From Nakaseomyces glabratus (taxonomy: Eukaryota > Ascomycota > Saccharomycetes > Saccharomycetales > Saccharomycetaceae), in NCBI RefSeq assembly GCF_010111755.1, contig NC_088951.1, positions 434,001 through 498,000 of the forward strand: a stretch of 64,000 bases of DNA. The letters run 5' to 3'. Below the pieces are notes generated by a model that saw only the letters and a list, made by a program, of their open reading frames with translations, was not told where the DNA came from and searched no databases. Both the position numbers and the translations under genes were made by a program. Below, in pieces: positions 18,194 through 28,984 of the stretch (position 1 is the stretch's first letter; each line of letters begins with the position of its first letter).

Positions 18194-21100
18194 ATGAGTA
18201 CAGCAGCCAGTAATGATCATCCAGATGGTGGTGGTAAGCAGTCCACCACCAAGAAAGCTACTAAGAGAGCTTCAAAAAGTGAAGAATCTGGCCAAAAGAA
18301 GAAAGTTAAAAAGGAGTCTACAAGCAAAATCAGTTCGCCGGATGACAACCATAGCGTGACGTCGACCTCTACTGTGCTATCACAACATATGAATGGATCT
18401 ATGTCTTCTAATGGAGCAAATCTAGGAACTACACACCGTCCTGTGACTTCATGCACACATTGCAGACAACATAAGATTAAATGTGACGCTAGCCAGAATT
18501 TTCCTGCCCCTTGTACTAGGTGTGCTAAGAATGGATTTCACTGTGAAATCAATCCACAATTTAGGCCGAAGAAAGGATCCATGATGCAAATGCTAGCGCA
18601 TGAAGTTGACGAGCTAAAATATAAAGTAAGTTACTTAATCAGAAATGATGGGCTTATTGCCAAGGCATTAGCAAACCATAAAGAAGGCCAAGATATATTG
18701 AGAGTACTAAACACTAACCCTCCTGGCTATTACCAGGAAGGAAAGTCTGAGATAAACACCAACTCTCCATCAGTTAATCATGCCTTAACGCCAAATCACG
18801 AAACGAATAGTAACTCATCACCGAATACCAAGATAAGTGTTCAAACTTATTTGGCTGGTGATCACCCACTAGTAAGTCAAGATACGAAATCACCAACTGC
18901 AAGCGGGAACGCTGTGCCAACACAAGCGATGAACATGAACCGTAACGACATCATTGGAACGAAATATACAACATCTGTAAATAAACCAATTTTACCTCCA
19001 ATTTTAAATGATTCTACACCAACTAACAATTCCTCCAAAGCTCAAATCAACTCTGGGCTACTCCAAATGGCTTTTCATAGAAATTCTTCAACGACAGGGA
19101 GCCCATCTACTAGCCGACCTCTTTCGCCCTTGGTTCCAAATGGGGCAACCTCTCATGGAATGATTAACAACGATATTGGATTGCAACAAGCAGGGCAAGT
19201 AGGGGCTAAAAAGTCTCCTATAATTGCGACGACCACAACAATGGATCCTTTGCCATCACCACAAGCCAACATTGATGAGTTTGTTTTGGGAGACATTCGC
19301 TTATCGATAAACAAAGCAGATGAATTACATTCTACATTCTTAACAAAATACCTCCCATATTTTCCTATAATGTCCTCGAACTCCGCAACTGAGTTATTCG
19401 GTCAGTCTCAATTATTGTTTTGGACTGTCATGTTAACTGCCTCTATGTCAGAACCTGAACCAACTTTATACATGAAACTATCAACCCTTATAAAGCAGTT
19501 GGCAATCGAAACTTGTTGGATTAGAACTCCAAGATCAACCCACATTTCACAGGCATTATTAATCTTGTGCAATTGGCCATTACCAAATCAAAAGGTTCTC
19601 GATGATTGTTCATATAGGTTTGTTGGGTTGGCCAAATCACTTTCGTATCAGCTAGGTCTTCACAGAGGTGAATTCATATATGAATTTACCAGAACGCAAA
19701 CATCTATGCCCGATGCTGAAAAATGGCGTACAAGAACATGGCTGGGTATTTTCTTTTCTGAAAACTGCTGGTCGAGTATTTTGGGTTTACCACCAAACTC
19801 TAAACCTGACTATCTAACTGAGAAAGCCAAAAAGGCAGAAATATATGAGGACAATGTGGATAAGACAAGTGAAATTACCAGCAAAGAATCAAACAAGGGA
19901 AAAGCAAAGGAAACAAATGGCCATGCTAATGAAATATCCGATAACAAGATGACTTTACCAAAGAGATTTAAACAAATGCTGATCCTTGCAGACTTTCAAG
20001 GAAAGTTATGTAATATTATGGGAACAAGTGTTACAAGTCCAGACGGTTTGATGGAACCTTCCTATAGGTCAGATGCTTTGTCCGTACTTGATAAGGAGCT
20101 GGAAGAGCTTAATACAACATATAAATTTGACACAGATGATGTTGTTAATATTTATTACTTGTATATCCGTTTGATGATTTACTGTTTTGCTTTTCTTCCT
20201 GGAACACCTGCACAAGATCAGCTTGTATATGTGAACCCGGCATATACAGCTGCAACTAAGATTGTTACACTGTTAACACAATTATTAAAGGACCAACAAT
20301 TGATAGAATTACCAATTTATATAAGACAAAGTGCATCATACGCCTCTCTGATATTATTCAAGCTGCAGCTAAGTCCAGCTCTGTCTGATAAATGTTTCGA
20401 ATCTGCGAGACAGTCGATAGTTACCATTCATAGATGTTACAGGAATCAGCTATCAGCTTGGGCAACTGTTGTAGAGAACGACATCTCCAGAACTGCAAGT
20501 ATGCTGGAGAAGTTGAACTTTGTACTGATAACACATCCAGAAGTATTAGTAGAGGAAGCTGGTATTATATCCAGAATGAGATCACATATGACTGGTTCGT
20601 TGTTTTACGATCTTGTTTGGTGTGTGCATGAAGCTAGAAGAAGAGAAGTGGACCCTGAATACAACCGTCAAGTTCTAGAGGACGTAAAGAAGAGTCATGA
20701 AAAAGATGGCAGCAAACAATCATATCATATTCCCGCTAGCAAATTATATCCACTACCGTTATACAACCAGATTTCTAAAGAGGATTTCAAAACGGTTACT
20801 AAAACAACACCTAATGGTACAACTGTAACCACTCTTGTACCAACCAGAAGTGCCCTAAGACAAGCTGAAAGCAACAGCAATAATGATGGGGGTGCTGTTG
20901 CTATTAATGGCATACCACTGGCTATGCTGGATGAAAATGGTAGCCTAGATATGGACAATTTGTTCTCATTGCAGAATATTGCCCCAGTGAATGGAGATGG
21001 TGCTATTTATCCTCGCATGATTGACTCAATAATCAGACCTGAGGATATACCAGATAGACCAAACAGTGCTATGGCAACAATCGCACCATCAGACAGGCAA

Positions 21101-21490
21101 GATTTCGGCAACAAAGGTGACGTAAACTCTTCTACTCAGCAAGGGGTTAACCCACCGAATGATTTCATGATGGAGAGACAAGCCAGTTTCCCACCTACCC
21201 AAAATCCAAGAACTACTGGTTCCAGTTTGGCATCTCTGCCCGAGATACCGAAGAATGGTAAGAGCTTCAAGGATTTTGCGAATATTGCGCAATGGGGCAA
21301 TTTCGCTAGCAATCCTACAAGCGGTCCAAACAAGAACAACAAGAATGACATTCCATCAGCCAACAGTCGTCTACAACTGAACCAACTTTCCGATTTCTTT
21401 CAACAGCAAAGCGCTGGCTGGATTGAAGGTAATCTCGGTAACGACGATTTCTTCGGTTGGCTGGACATGAACATGGAACCTAAGTTCTAA
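18194..21490 (+). CDS. SEF1: Sef1, Zn(II)2Cys6 transcription factor
   Basis: A 1098-residue fungal zinc-cluster regulator. The binuclear cluster is at about residues 87-116, TSCTHCRQHKIKC followed by APCTRCAKNGFHC, giving all six cysteines in the expected spacing. A short coiled region follows (MMQMLAHEVDELKYKVSYLIRN). The fungal-specific regulatory domain occupies about residues 385-800. The C terminus ends in aromatic/acidic motifs (NDDFFGWLDMNM), a plausible activation segment. Sef1 drives iron-uptake genes in Candida albicans; the role in this clade is less certain. The ATG at 18194 is chosen because the upstream extension starts at TTG. It lies between PRX1 and UBP13 as in S. cerevisiae. 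Confidence 0.92.
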   Translation: MSTAASNDHPDGGGKQSTTKKATKRASKSEESGQKKKVKKESTSKISSPDDNHSVTSTSTVLSQHMNGSMSSNGANLGTTHRPVTSCTHCRQHKIKCDASQNFPAPCTRCAKNGFHCEINPQFRPKKGSMMQMLAHEVDELKYKVSYLIRNDGLIAKALANHKEGQDILRVLNTNPPGYYQEGKSEINTNSPSVNHALTPNHETNSNSSPNTKISVQTYLAGDHPLVSQDTKSPTASGNAVPTQAMNMNRNDIIGTKYTTSVNKPILPPILNDSTPTNNSSKAQINSGLLQMAFHRNSSTTGSPSTSRPLSPLVPNGATSHGMINNDIGLQQAGQVGAKKSPIIATTTTMDPLPSPQANIDEFVLGDIRLSINKADELHSTFLTKYLPYFPIMSSNSATELFGQSQLLFWTVMLTASMSEPEPTLYMKLSTLIKQLAIETCWIRTPRSTHISQALLILCNWPLPNQKVLDDCSYRFVGLAKSLSYQLGLHRGEFIYEFTRTQTSMPDAEKWRTRTWLGIFFSENCWSSILGLPPNSKPDYLTEKAKKAEIYEDNVDKTSEITSKESNKGKAKETNGHANEISDNKMTLPKRFKQMLILADFQGKLCNIMGTSVTSPDGLMEPSYRSDALSVLDKELEELNTTYKFDTDDVVNIYYLYIRLMIYCFAFLPGTPAQDQLVYVNPAYTAATKIVTLLTQLLKDQQLIELPIYIRQSASYASLILFKLQLSPALSDKCFESARQSIVTIHRCYRNQLSAWATVVENDISRTASMLEKLNFVLITHPEVLVEEAGIISRMRSHMTGSLFYDLVWCVHEARRREVDPEYNRQVLEDVKKSHEKDGSKQSYHIPASKLYPLPLYNQISKEDFKTVTKTTPNGTTVTTLVPTRSALRQAESNSNNDGGAVAINGIPLAMLDENGSLDMDNLFSLQNIAPVNGDGAIYPRMIDSIIRPEDIPDRPNSAMATIAPSDRQDFGNKGDVNSSTQQGVNPPNDFMMERQASFPPTQNPRTTGSSLASLPEIPKNGKSFKDFANIAQWGNFASNPTSGPNKNNKNDIPSANSRLQLNQLSDFFQQQSAGWIEGNLGNDDFFGWLDMNMEPKF

Positions 21491-22736
21491 TGAACAAGTA
21501 AAAAGGACTACTTATTTATTATCTTAGCCAAGGCAAGAACCCATGGGAGGCACTCCATTTTACTCCCAGTTGTTATATTTTAATTTTATTCTACAATATT
21601 TTTATTTTTTATGGTCTCCATTTTTGTTTCTATGAATGGCTAAAGTTTGCCCTCTAAAAAAAATTGTAAAAGAAGGCTCTTAAGAAACACCGAAAAACAT
21701 TATTTATTGGCAACATCGAGTACAACATATCTATATTAATCCAACCACAAAATATGTATTTACTTATAATCTAAACACTAACTTATATTCTTTTGTTATC
21801 TACGCAATGCTGACTATATGCTTCACTGAGAACTCAGAATGCTAAAGAAGCTTTATACAATCTCCCTCCCCCCGAGTCCTGCAGCCCTATCTGTGCAACA
21901 AAAAACCTCTCCCTCCATCCCCCCCACCAATGCAGAGGACATCAAAAATACGTAAATCACAGAATTGCTCCCTACGTCATTTCACTGGACCCACCATGTA
22001 TGGAATAACATTGAAGGAATCTTGTTGGAAGTGGGGCTGACAAACACCCGCACAGCAGGACCCTTCTTCCATATTGCATTTGTCTGTGGATTCATCTGTG
22101 CAAGAGAAACGACCGTTAATGCTGAACGTTCCGTGGGACCCCTGTAAGGACCTTTTTCTGGCCCTGTTCCTTCGTTCAGATGATCTCATGCGTAAATGAG
22201 CTCTCTCAAGCCTCCGCCCCCATTACTATTCTCATAATGGCATTCTATAATCATTTACTTTCTAAAGGAACAATGGGCGTTACTGTGCCTGTGTTTGTCC
22301 ATGCTATCCACTAAGTTAGCCGATATAGACTTACTGTTCAGTCCGTGATTTCATTCTATTTTCTTTGGTCTTGAGGTTCCCTTCTCTTTATCCAGGAGGA
22401 GAGCTTCTGCAAGTAAAAGGGAGATATAAGTTCAAGCTTAATACATTGATCTGGTATTACAGAAACATTAAGAAGTGCTATTGCTAGCAACTCTTTTATT
22501 GTCCGGGGTCTTTTGGGATTATCTGGAGAAATACTACTTCCCCTTTTTTTTATCACATTCTGGTGTTTTTACTCAACTATTTCAAGAATACATTACTATA
22601 TTTTACAAAACTCGCACCGGGACACCACAAAGATACAGGGTTTATCACAGAATTATCTAGCGTAACAAAATTTTCTGCTACACAAACCGCTTATTTTGAT
22701 ATTGATTATACCACAACCCCCCTACATTGACAAAGC
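21491..22736. other. Intergenic region SEF1 / UBP13
   Basis: About 1.25 kb with C-rich patches (21866-21875, 21918-21928, 22216-22224). The short ORFs here show no protein-like features. No RNA gene is recognised. Confidence 0.5.
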
Positions 22737-25049
22737 ATGTTGAAAAAGTGGCTACCGTCTTCCAAGAAGAAACAAAGCTCGAAGGGCTCCGCTGGTGGAT
22801 CCTCAGCTCCAGTTACGCCTTTGAAAGGTAACAACCACTTGAATGTAGGTAACAAGAAAGGCAGCACGCCGACAATCACACGATCAGCCCCAAATAATGC
22901 TATGAGAAGCAGTCCCAGCTTGCCGGAATCCAATAATGACAGGCTTCGTGTAAATAACAACAATGACGCTAGAAAGGATTCCTTCGGTAATGCACAAGGA
23001 CCTAATCTGAAATTAAATATCGTTGAGCCGCAAGATGTTGGCACACAGTTGCAAAAATTGAATGGGGGCTTCAATACCACTAATTCCTCGAATGAGAGTC
23101 TTCCTAGCGAACATCTACACAATCCAATTTTAAATACAGAACGGACAGAATTAACGCCCTATGGAGATGGTTCAAATAAGATATTCGGATATGAGAACTT
23201 TGGCAATACTTGCTACTGCAATTCAGTTTTGCAATGTTTATATAATCTACCCGAATTCCGAAATGATATGTTACGATACCCATTGGGACAACCAAAAAGC
23301 GGCAAATCCAGGAAATTAGAAATGCCTGGATTAAAGCCCAGAATGTTTTTACCTGAACATTTTGAACCACGACCAACCCAGGAAGTACCGAAAAAGAGTT
23401 CTTCATTTATAAAGTCTACTTTCTCAGCTGTGACATCTTCACAAAGTAACCTCTTAGAAGACAAAGCTTCCCAACAAACAGAAAGACCGCTACCAATTAA
23501 TTTGTCGACAAAAAGTTCCACCAATAGTTTGAATCATGATGCAGTAAAAATGAGATCTAATTCTGAAATTAACGTAGGTACAACTAATGCAAGTATTAGT
23601 AACGACATTCCTAACACTGAAATTAATGATAATGGAGATAGCCATAGGCGTGAAAGCTGGGTTCCTAGAAAACATTCAACAGATCATCCTGATTTGACAG
23701 TTGAAGGACAACCAAATATCGATAAGCATCATAGTAAGAGGGTGATTGTCGGCCGGAATTATCCTAAGTTATACTCAGCAGAAAACAGTGATCAAATATT
23801 GCAAAACAATATTCATTTAAAGTCAGAACATCTAACAAATGAACAAAGGAAAAAGTCAGCACTTATTAACGGTCCAATTGTGAATGTTGATCATCAAATT
23901 GACAGTTCCGCGGAATCAAACCTTTATAATGGTTTGAAGGACATTTTTGAATGCATTACGGAGCATTCATATCTTACTGGTGTGGTGACGCCATCGGCAT
24001 TCATAGAAATGCTAAAGAGGGAAAATGTTTTATTCAGCTCAATGATGCATCAAGATGCCCACGAATTTCTAATATTTTTACTCAACGAAATCAGCGACTT
24101 TCTAGATAAACAAAATAAAAATGCTCTGAATTCAAAAATATACGATAGTTCTCAAGGGAGAAGAAATAGTGGTACAGTCAAGAATTTTGTTTCTGATATA
24201 TTTCAGGGAACGTTGACTAATAGAATAAAATGTTTGACATGTGATAATACCACAGCTAGAGATGAGCCATTCTTAGATTTCCCTATAGAAGTTCAAGAAA
24301 ATGTTGACATTGATATTCAGGAAATCCTTGAAAGCTTCCACCAGAAGGAAATGCTTCATGGTCCTAATAAATTTTATTGTGATGAATGCTGCGGTTTACA
24401 AGAAGCTGAACGAGTTGTGGGTTTGAAACAACTGCCTAAGACCTTGGCACTGCATTTAAAGCGGTTTAAGTATTCCGAACAGCAAAACTCTAATATTAAA
24501 CTGTTTGACAAAGTGAGTTATCCCTTGGATTTAAAAGTGTCATCTACCTTCAATCCATCAATCTCTAAAAACTATGAATTATCAGGAATTGTTGTGCATA
24601 TGGGAGGTGGCCCTCAACATGGTCATTATATCTCTCTGTGTAAAAATGAAAAGTTTGGTTGGCTGCTATTTGATGACGAAACTGTAGAAGCCATTAGTGA
24701 ACAAGCAGTATTGCAATATACGGGAGATAAGGATACTATGACTACCGCTTATGTACTATTTTATCAGGAGTCGCAAAAAGAAGGAATAAGTGTTGATCAC
24801 GATACAAATATCAATAAGTTAATTGAATATGATGACTGGCTAAGAACAAGACCACCAACCATAATAAAGGAAGAAGAAGAAGAAGATACACCAAGCTCAG
24901 GGGAAGTTATTGAAACAGGAAGATCGGTTACAAATGAAGATACAAAGAAAAATAAAACTGATGTCATTATCGATAAAGAGAATGATAAGGAAAAAAAGAA
25001 CAAATCTTCAAGACGTAAATCAAAACTATTCGGTTTTATGAAAGGTTAG
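22737..25049 (+). CDS. UBP13: Ubiquitin-specific protease Ubp13/Ubp9 (USP12/46 type)
   Basis: A 770-residue cysteine deubiquitinase. The Cys box is GYENFGNTCYCNSVLQCLYNLPEF with catalytic C159; the His box is GGGPQHGHYISLC with catalytic H630. Between them is a Ser/Asn-rich insertion (about 185-380), then QDAHEFLIFLLNEISDFL, the zinc-binding CLTCDN and CDECC pairs, and LALHLKRFKYSE. A basic, KKKNKSSRRKSKLFGFMKG tail ends the protein. In S. cerevisiae Ubp9 and Ubp13 are a duplicate pair that acts with Duf1 and affects expression of mitochondrial genes; the YBL context favours UBP13, but one gene probably serves as the single ancestor-like copy. Confidence 0.92.
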   Translation: MLKKWLPSSKKKQSSKGSAGGSSAPVTPLKGNNHLNVGNKKGSTPTITRSAPNNAMRSSPSLPESNNDRLRVNNNNDARKDSFGNAQGPNLKLNIVEPQDVGTQLQKLNGGFNTTNSSNESLPSEHLHNPILNTERTELTPYGDGSNKIFGYENFGNTCYCNSVLQCLYNLPEFRNDMLRYPLGQPKSGKSRKLEMPGLKPRMFLPEHFEPRPTQEVPKKSSSFIKSTFSAVTSSQSNLLEDKASQQTERPLPINLSTKSSTNSLNHDAVKMRSNSEINVGTTNASISNDIPNTEINDNGDSHRRESWVPRKHSTDHPDLTVEGQPNIDKHHSKRVIVGRNYPKLYSAENSDQILQNNIHLKSEHLTNEQRKKSALINGPIVNVDHQIDSSAESNLYNGLKDIFECITEHSYLTGVVTPSAFIEMLKRENVLFSSMMHQDAHEFLIFLLNEISDFLDKQNKNALNSKIYDSSQGRRNSGTVKNFVSDIFQGTLTNRIKCLTCDNTTARDEPFLDFPIEVQENVDIDIQEILESFHQKEMLHGPNKFYCDECCGLQEAERVVGLKQLPKTLALHLKRFKYSEQQNSNIKLFDKVSYPLDLKVSSTFNPSISKNYELSGIVVHMGGGPQHGHYISLCKNEKFGWLLFDDETVEAISEQAVLQYTGDKDTMTTAYVLFYQESQKEGISVDHDTNINKLIEYDDWLRTRPPTIIKEEEEEDTPSSGEVIETGRSVTNEDTKKNKTDVIIDKENDKEKKNKSSRRKSKLFGFMKG

Positions 25050-25732
25050 TTACTATATTAAATTAATTTATTTATTGAATAATGACATTCCTCAAAGTTA
25101 ATGATCTTTTTTTTTATGTATAATATGTAAAGGGGGGCCAAGCACTAGCTTTAGTAGGAGCCTTCAATAAATGTTGCCATTTCATGGCAATTTGAGATAC
25201 ATCATAATTCGTTCTTAGTATAGATATTGCAAACTTTATCGAGAGATGATAACATTTAATCGTTGCTATTATTCTTATTATTTTACTATAAATATTAATT
25301 ACGGGGAAGGTTGTCTGGAGACGCCAGCGTTGTTTTTGAGCCAGTTTTTTGGTACTATCAAATCTCATCCAAGAACAGCAAAAAAGGAGCTGCCAGTTGA
25401 TTGGTATTAGTGGGCGAGCCTAATACTTGACCTGTTCGTGTGAGCTTGTTTGAATGATTTACCTAGTTGCTTCCATTTAGGTTGAGTTTAGTACATAGAT
25501 TATTGTTTTGTTTTCTGCCCTTGGTATAAAGCCTTAGTTACTGATCAGAATTCTCGGATACTTCTCATTTCGTAAGCTTATTTCCATTATCGTTATATTA
25601 TTTTCAGCTCTTTTCTCCACAATAGGACAAGAGTTTAATAAATCACAATTATCGTATGATTCACAAAGCATATATTTCATGTTTGAAGGAGCGTAAAATC
25701 GATACATCCATTAATTTCATGGAGAGAGCGGT
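25050..25732. other. Intergenic region UBP13 / KTI11
   Basis: 3'UTRs of two convergent genes. An 84-codon minus-strand frame at 25114-25368 starts with an ATG (MRFDSTKKLAQKQRWRLQTTF) but becomes AT-driven and matches no family I know. S. cerevisiae PRS4 and AST1, which lie here in that species, are missing. Confidence 0.5.
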
Positions 25733-25981
25733 TTAAGCAGCAGCAGCAATAGGTTGTGGGGGAGCTATACCTGCTTCTTCGTAGTACTCATCGAGGTCTT
25801 CCTTCTCGAATATGACATCTATCATAAGAGAGCAGCTAGGACACACAGCAATAGCCTCACCATCAAACATATCATCCAGCAATATTTGGAACCTATCACC
25901 ACATGGACATGGATATGTAAACATCTGACTATCCGGATGGAAAGTCATATCTTCAATCTCTATCTGGTCATAAGTGGACAT
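25733..25981 (-). CDS. KTI11: Kti11/Dph3, CSL zinc-finger electron carrier
   Basis: This 82-residue protein passes electrons to the radical enzymes Dph1-Dph2 (diphthamide on eEF2) and to Elongator (wobble-uridine modification). The whole protein is the CSL domain: IEIEDMTFHPDSQMFTYPCPCGDRF and IAVCPSCSLMIDVIF supply the four metal-binding cysteines as CPC-type and CPSC-type pairs. The length matches S. cerevisiae Kti11 (82). The ending APPQPIAAAA is low-complexity. Confidence 0.97.
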   Translation of the reverse strand: MSTYDQIEIEDMTFHPDSQMFTYPCPCGDRFQILLDDMFDGEAIAVCPSCSLMIDVIFEKEDLDEYYEEAGIAPPQPIAAAA

Positions 25982-27723
25982 TATTATTGTTGAAGTCTTT
26001 ACTTCTATGTTTGATTTCAGAATTAAAAATACCTTGTAGTTAGTAACTAGATCTTATATACAAAACTTTGAGAAACCTTATTAATAATCATCGTATTTTG
26101 ACAGTTTTTAGGCTGATTAATTTCAGTATTCAAAGATTATTTTTCTATTTTTTTTGGTCAAGCTCATCGCAAGAATTAGTATAGGATCCCGAGATCCCTG
26201 CACTCTATTCTGAGGGAATCCTTTCCCCCCAGTACAGGAATATCATTGTATAGCTCGACTATTTTTGCGATGGGTGTCTGGTCTTAGTTCCGGTTATCCT
26301 GACTTGTTCATCCTAATAGAGCTCTCACTTGCTTGCACAGTACGTTACTACAATTAGCAAAAAGGTCGTTACCAATGTGTGATAGTGGTGGAGAGGGTGT
26401 CTCAAAGTTATAATGTGCCATTGAACGGAATTTGGATATGTATTTGTGACTGTTTTTTTGCGTTTGGCCATCTTCTTCAACATCCGTACACCATTTAGGA
26501 TTATATTTGTAAAAATGTTTTGAAAATTTCTTTTTCCCGTTTCGGCATGATCACATTTTGAAAAAAGATCCGGTGTTCCCTTTGGACGTTGTTCAGGTTT
26601 TGTGGGGACCGTCTTCTCTGTTCCATGTCGGGTGGTGGGGGGCCACTAATGGAGCTTGTCTTCCCTCTAGAATCTCCCTCCGTAGCGTTCCCTTTCCGGA
26701 ACTTGCATTACCAAGAAATTCTTGCTAGGGGGGGGAGAGTGGCTTGCCGACCGGAATTGAAACTTCCTTCCAGGACCCCATCCTACCGTCAGCCAGTTAC
26801 TGCAGACAGATGGGTCGGCGTTGTACCATCTCTCTAACCTCCCTCTACCTTGCCCTCCCGGCCACCAGCCTCACCTTGCAGTCTCCCTACTATACTGCAC
26901 GACTGGGAGTAAGTTCACCACCAGTCTGGGAGCGAGGAACGGTACGGGCTTCACCTTTACGGACGGAGGTTCTCAGCCCAAGGAGCCTTAGCCCAGAGTC
27001 TCTGGCCCGGGCTTCTGCCACTGCCACCACACAGTCTCAATCTCTTTCTCTGCCTCTCGCACTCTTTTTTTTTTGCAAAACTTAGTGAAACTTCAGTTCA
27101 CATCCAGCAACTAATATTGTATACATTGAATTAAGTAGTACAAACTATATATCAGTTATATCTGGTTGGTGTTATACATTTTTTGTTACACATAATAGAC
27201 CGAAACCATCAAGAAAACACCAGGATAATAATGTATGTTTAATAATATGCTATATGAACTATAATATGGAGAGCGACTATGGATCCTATACATGAATAAT
27301 AGAAACGCCAGACCACAAACGAAAATGGCTAGTACCACTTGAAATTTCAGATTGCATCGCCACAGAGTATTGCCAACCAATATTGAAGATGTTAAAGGCA
27401 TGGCTGAGGTAAAATATTAGGAGATATGTCATGATGCGATGTAGTGAAAGGTCAGCTTGCCATGATATCCAACATGAAGAGACGGTTTTTGTTATAGGGA
27501 TAGGACCCATTCTCTCGAGTAACTGGGAATAAATTGCAGTTATACTAACAGTTTATTTTTATTATTTTTCGATTATTGTTTTTATTCATCAAATTCAACA
27601 TTGATACCCAAGCATACACCCTTTTGACAAACTTGTTTAGCTATGAATTTACTGGACTACAAATGAATGGGAGGTGGTTACTGATAGATGGCATTGGTCG
27701 AAGTTTGAACAGATATATGATAC
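25982..27723. other. Long KTI11 / RPS8 upstream region
   Basis: About 1.7 kb without a convincing gene. 26590-27060 is unusually C/T-rich on the plus strand and yields spurious low-complexity frames. GGGTGTCT near 26274 weakly resembles an inverted Rap1 site, but nothing closer to RPS8 is compelling. Confidence 0.45.
26161..26170 (-). promoter_or_regulatory. PAC element upstream of KTI11
   Basis: AGCTCATCGC, a complete PAC in the minus orientation, lies about 180 bp upstream of the KTI11 ATG, next to a T-rich tract. It suggests co-regulation with ribosome-biogenesis genes. Confidence 0.55.
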
Positions 27724-27910
27724 GTATGTATTATGAGTGCCTTTCAATTTTAAGATCAAAAGAAGTATTAAAACCATTTCCACTTTCTGCGATGGAGTCT
27801 AGAATGCTCTTGTTATATGAGTTATATTGTTGAAGGGGTTACCAGTTTGGAGTTTGATGTTGTATTCTTGGTGCGTATCGACAGAAGAATAATAACTATG
27901 TTATTTACAG
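27724..27910 (+). other. Probable 5'UTR intron of RPS8
   Basis: GTATGT donor at 27724-27729, TAATAAC branch point at 27890-27896, and TTTACAG acceptor ending at 27910, just 8 nt before the RPS8 ATG. The branch adenine is 15 nt from the acceptor. The 187-nt size and spacing fit yeast ribosomal-protein introns. Direct RNA evidence is lacking. Confidence 0.65.
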
Positions 27911-27918
27911 TCATCAAA

Positions 27919-28524
27919 ATGGGTATTTCTCGTGATTCTCGTCATAAGAGAGCCGCTACCGGTGCTAAGCGTGCTCAATTCAGAAAGAAGAGAAAGTTCG
28001 AATTGGGTCGTCAACCAGCCAACACTAAGATTGGTGGTAAGAGAATCCATGCCGTCAGAACCAGAGGTGGTAACCAGAAGTTCAGAGCTTTGAGAATTGA
28101 AACTGGTAACTTCTCCTGGGCTTCCGAAGGTGTTGCTAAGAAGACCAGAATTGTTGGTGTCGTCTACCACCCATCCAACAACGAATTGGTTAGAACCAAC
28201 ACTTTGACCAAGGCTGCTATTGTTCAAATCGATGCTACTCCATTCAGACAATGGTACGAAGCTCACTACGGTCAAACCCTAGGTAAGAAGAAGAACGCCA
28301 AGACTGAAGAAGAAGTCGCTAAGCCATCCAAGAGTGCTGAAAGAAAGTGGGCCGCCAGAGCTGCTTCCGCTAAGGTTGAATCAGCTGTCGACTCTCAATT
28401 CAGCGCTGGTAGATTGTACGCTTGTATCTCTTCCAGACCAGGTCAATCCGGTAGATGTGATGGTTACATCTTGGAAGGTGAAGAATTGGCCTTCTACTTG
28501 AGAAGATTGACTGCTAAGAAATAA
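27919..28524 (+). CDS. RPS8: 40S ribosomal protein eS8
   Basis: The 201-residue eS8 protein is a component of the small ribosomal subunit. The start [20 protein letters not shown] and the stretch [17 protein letters not shown] are diagnostic, and the length is one more than S. cerevisiae Rps8 (200). Codon use is strongly biased to the optimal yeast set (AGA, GGT, GCT, AAG), unlike most neighbours, as expected for a highly expressed gene. ATG 27919 is used; the open frame further upstream (from 27817) is intronic or leader sequence. S. cerevisiae has two copies (YBL072C and YER102W). Confidence 0.98.
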   Translation: MGISRDSRHKRAATGAKRAQFRKKRKFELGRQPANTKIGGKRIHAVRTRGGNQKFRALRIETGNFSWASEGVAKKTRIVGVVYHPSNNELVRTNTLTKAAIVQIDATPFRQWYEAHYGQTLGKKKNAKTEEEVAKPSKSAERKWAARAASAKVESAVDSQFSAGRLYACISSRPGQSGRCDGYILEGEELAFYLRRLTAKK

Positions 28525-28887
28525 GCGACTTAACACGCTTCACTGCATGGCTAAATCGTTTTTTTTTGTTTCTTAGACTGTTTTATTACGCACGTTATAT
28601 CTTTTCATTTTCTCCACCTATATATTAATAACCAAATAAAAAATTACTATTAAAAAATAGATAATCCGCATATACCTATGTATAACAACTTATAAGAATA
28701 CGGTTTCTTTAAAAACACAGAAGATGACAACTGCTTATACGAGTGCTGCATTTTCCTTAGAGCAGTCACCATTGCCATATTACATTACATTACTAGGGCT
28801 TGGTAAAAATGATTTAACAAAGATACAGTAATTTACAGGAGGTATTACGACACAAGACTAAGACTTCTAGAATAAATAGTTTAAAAA
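28525..28887. other. RPS8 3' region
   Basis: T-rich 3'UTR and spacer between RPS8 and the snoRNA. No gene is seen. Confidence 0.5.
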
Positions 28888-28984
28888 TATCAGAAAAAAA
28901 AGGCAATAATACGGTTATCTGCATAGTCCTGGTTCAAAACAGGAATCAGTACAGGTCTGTGTAAATATTTCTTCTCATCATAAA
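28888..28984 (-). ncRNA. SNR56: snR56 box C/D snoRNA (18S rRNA methylation guide)
   Basis: On the minus strand a C box ATGATGA (28981-28975), a D' box CTGA (28949-28946) and a D box CTGA (28893-28890) are spaced as in a C/D snoRNA. Flanking TAGTTTA and TAAACTA can pair as a terminal stem. Directly before D' lies CACAGACCTGT (28961-28951), the exact complement of ACAGGTCTGTG in 18S rRNA. The fifth base before D' pairs with the G of that motif, which is G1428 in S. cerevisiae, the known snR56 target. In S. cerevisiae snR56 lies downstream of RPS8A on the opposite strand, exactly as here. Confidence 0.88.

Noticed and set aside
25114..25368. 84-codon minus-strand frame starting MRFDSTKK
   Set aside because: Has an ATG and a basic start, but the middle is AT-driven Ile/Lys-rich sequence and I know no homologue; left as a note only.
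26589..27085. Two overlapping frames in the C/T-rich KTI11-RPS8 spacer
   Set aside because: Low-complexity Ser/Leu/Pro composition from a pyrimidine-rich tract.
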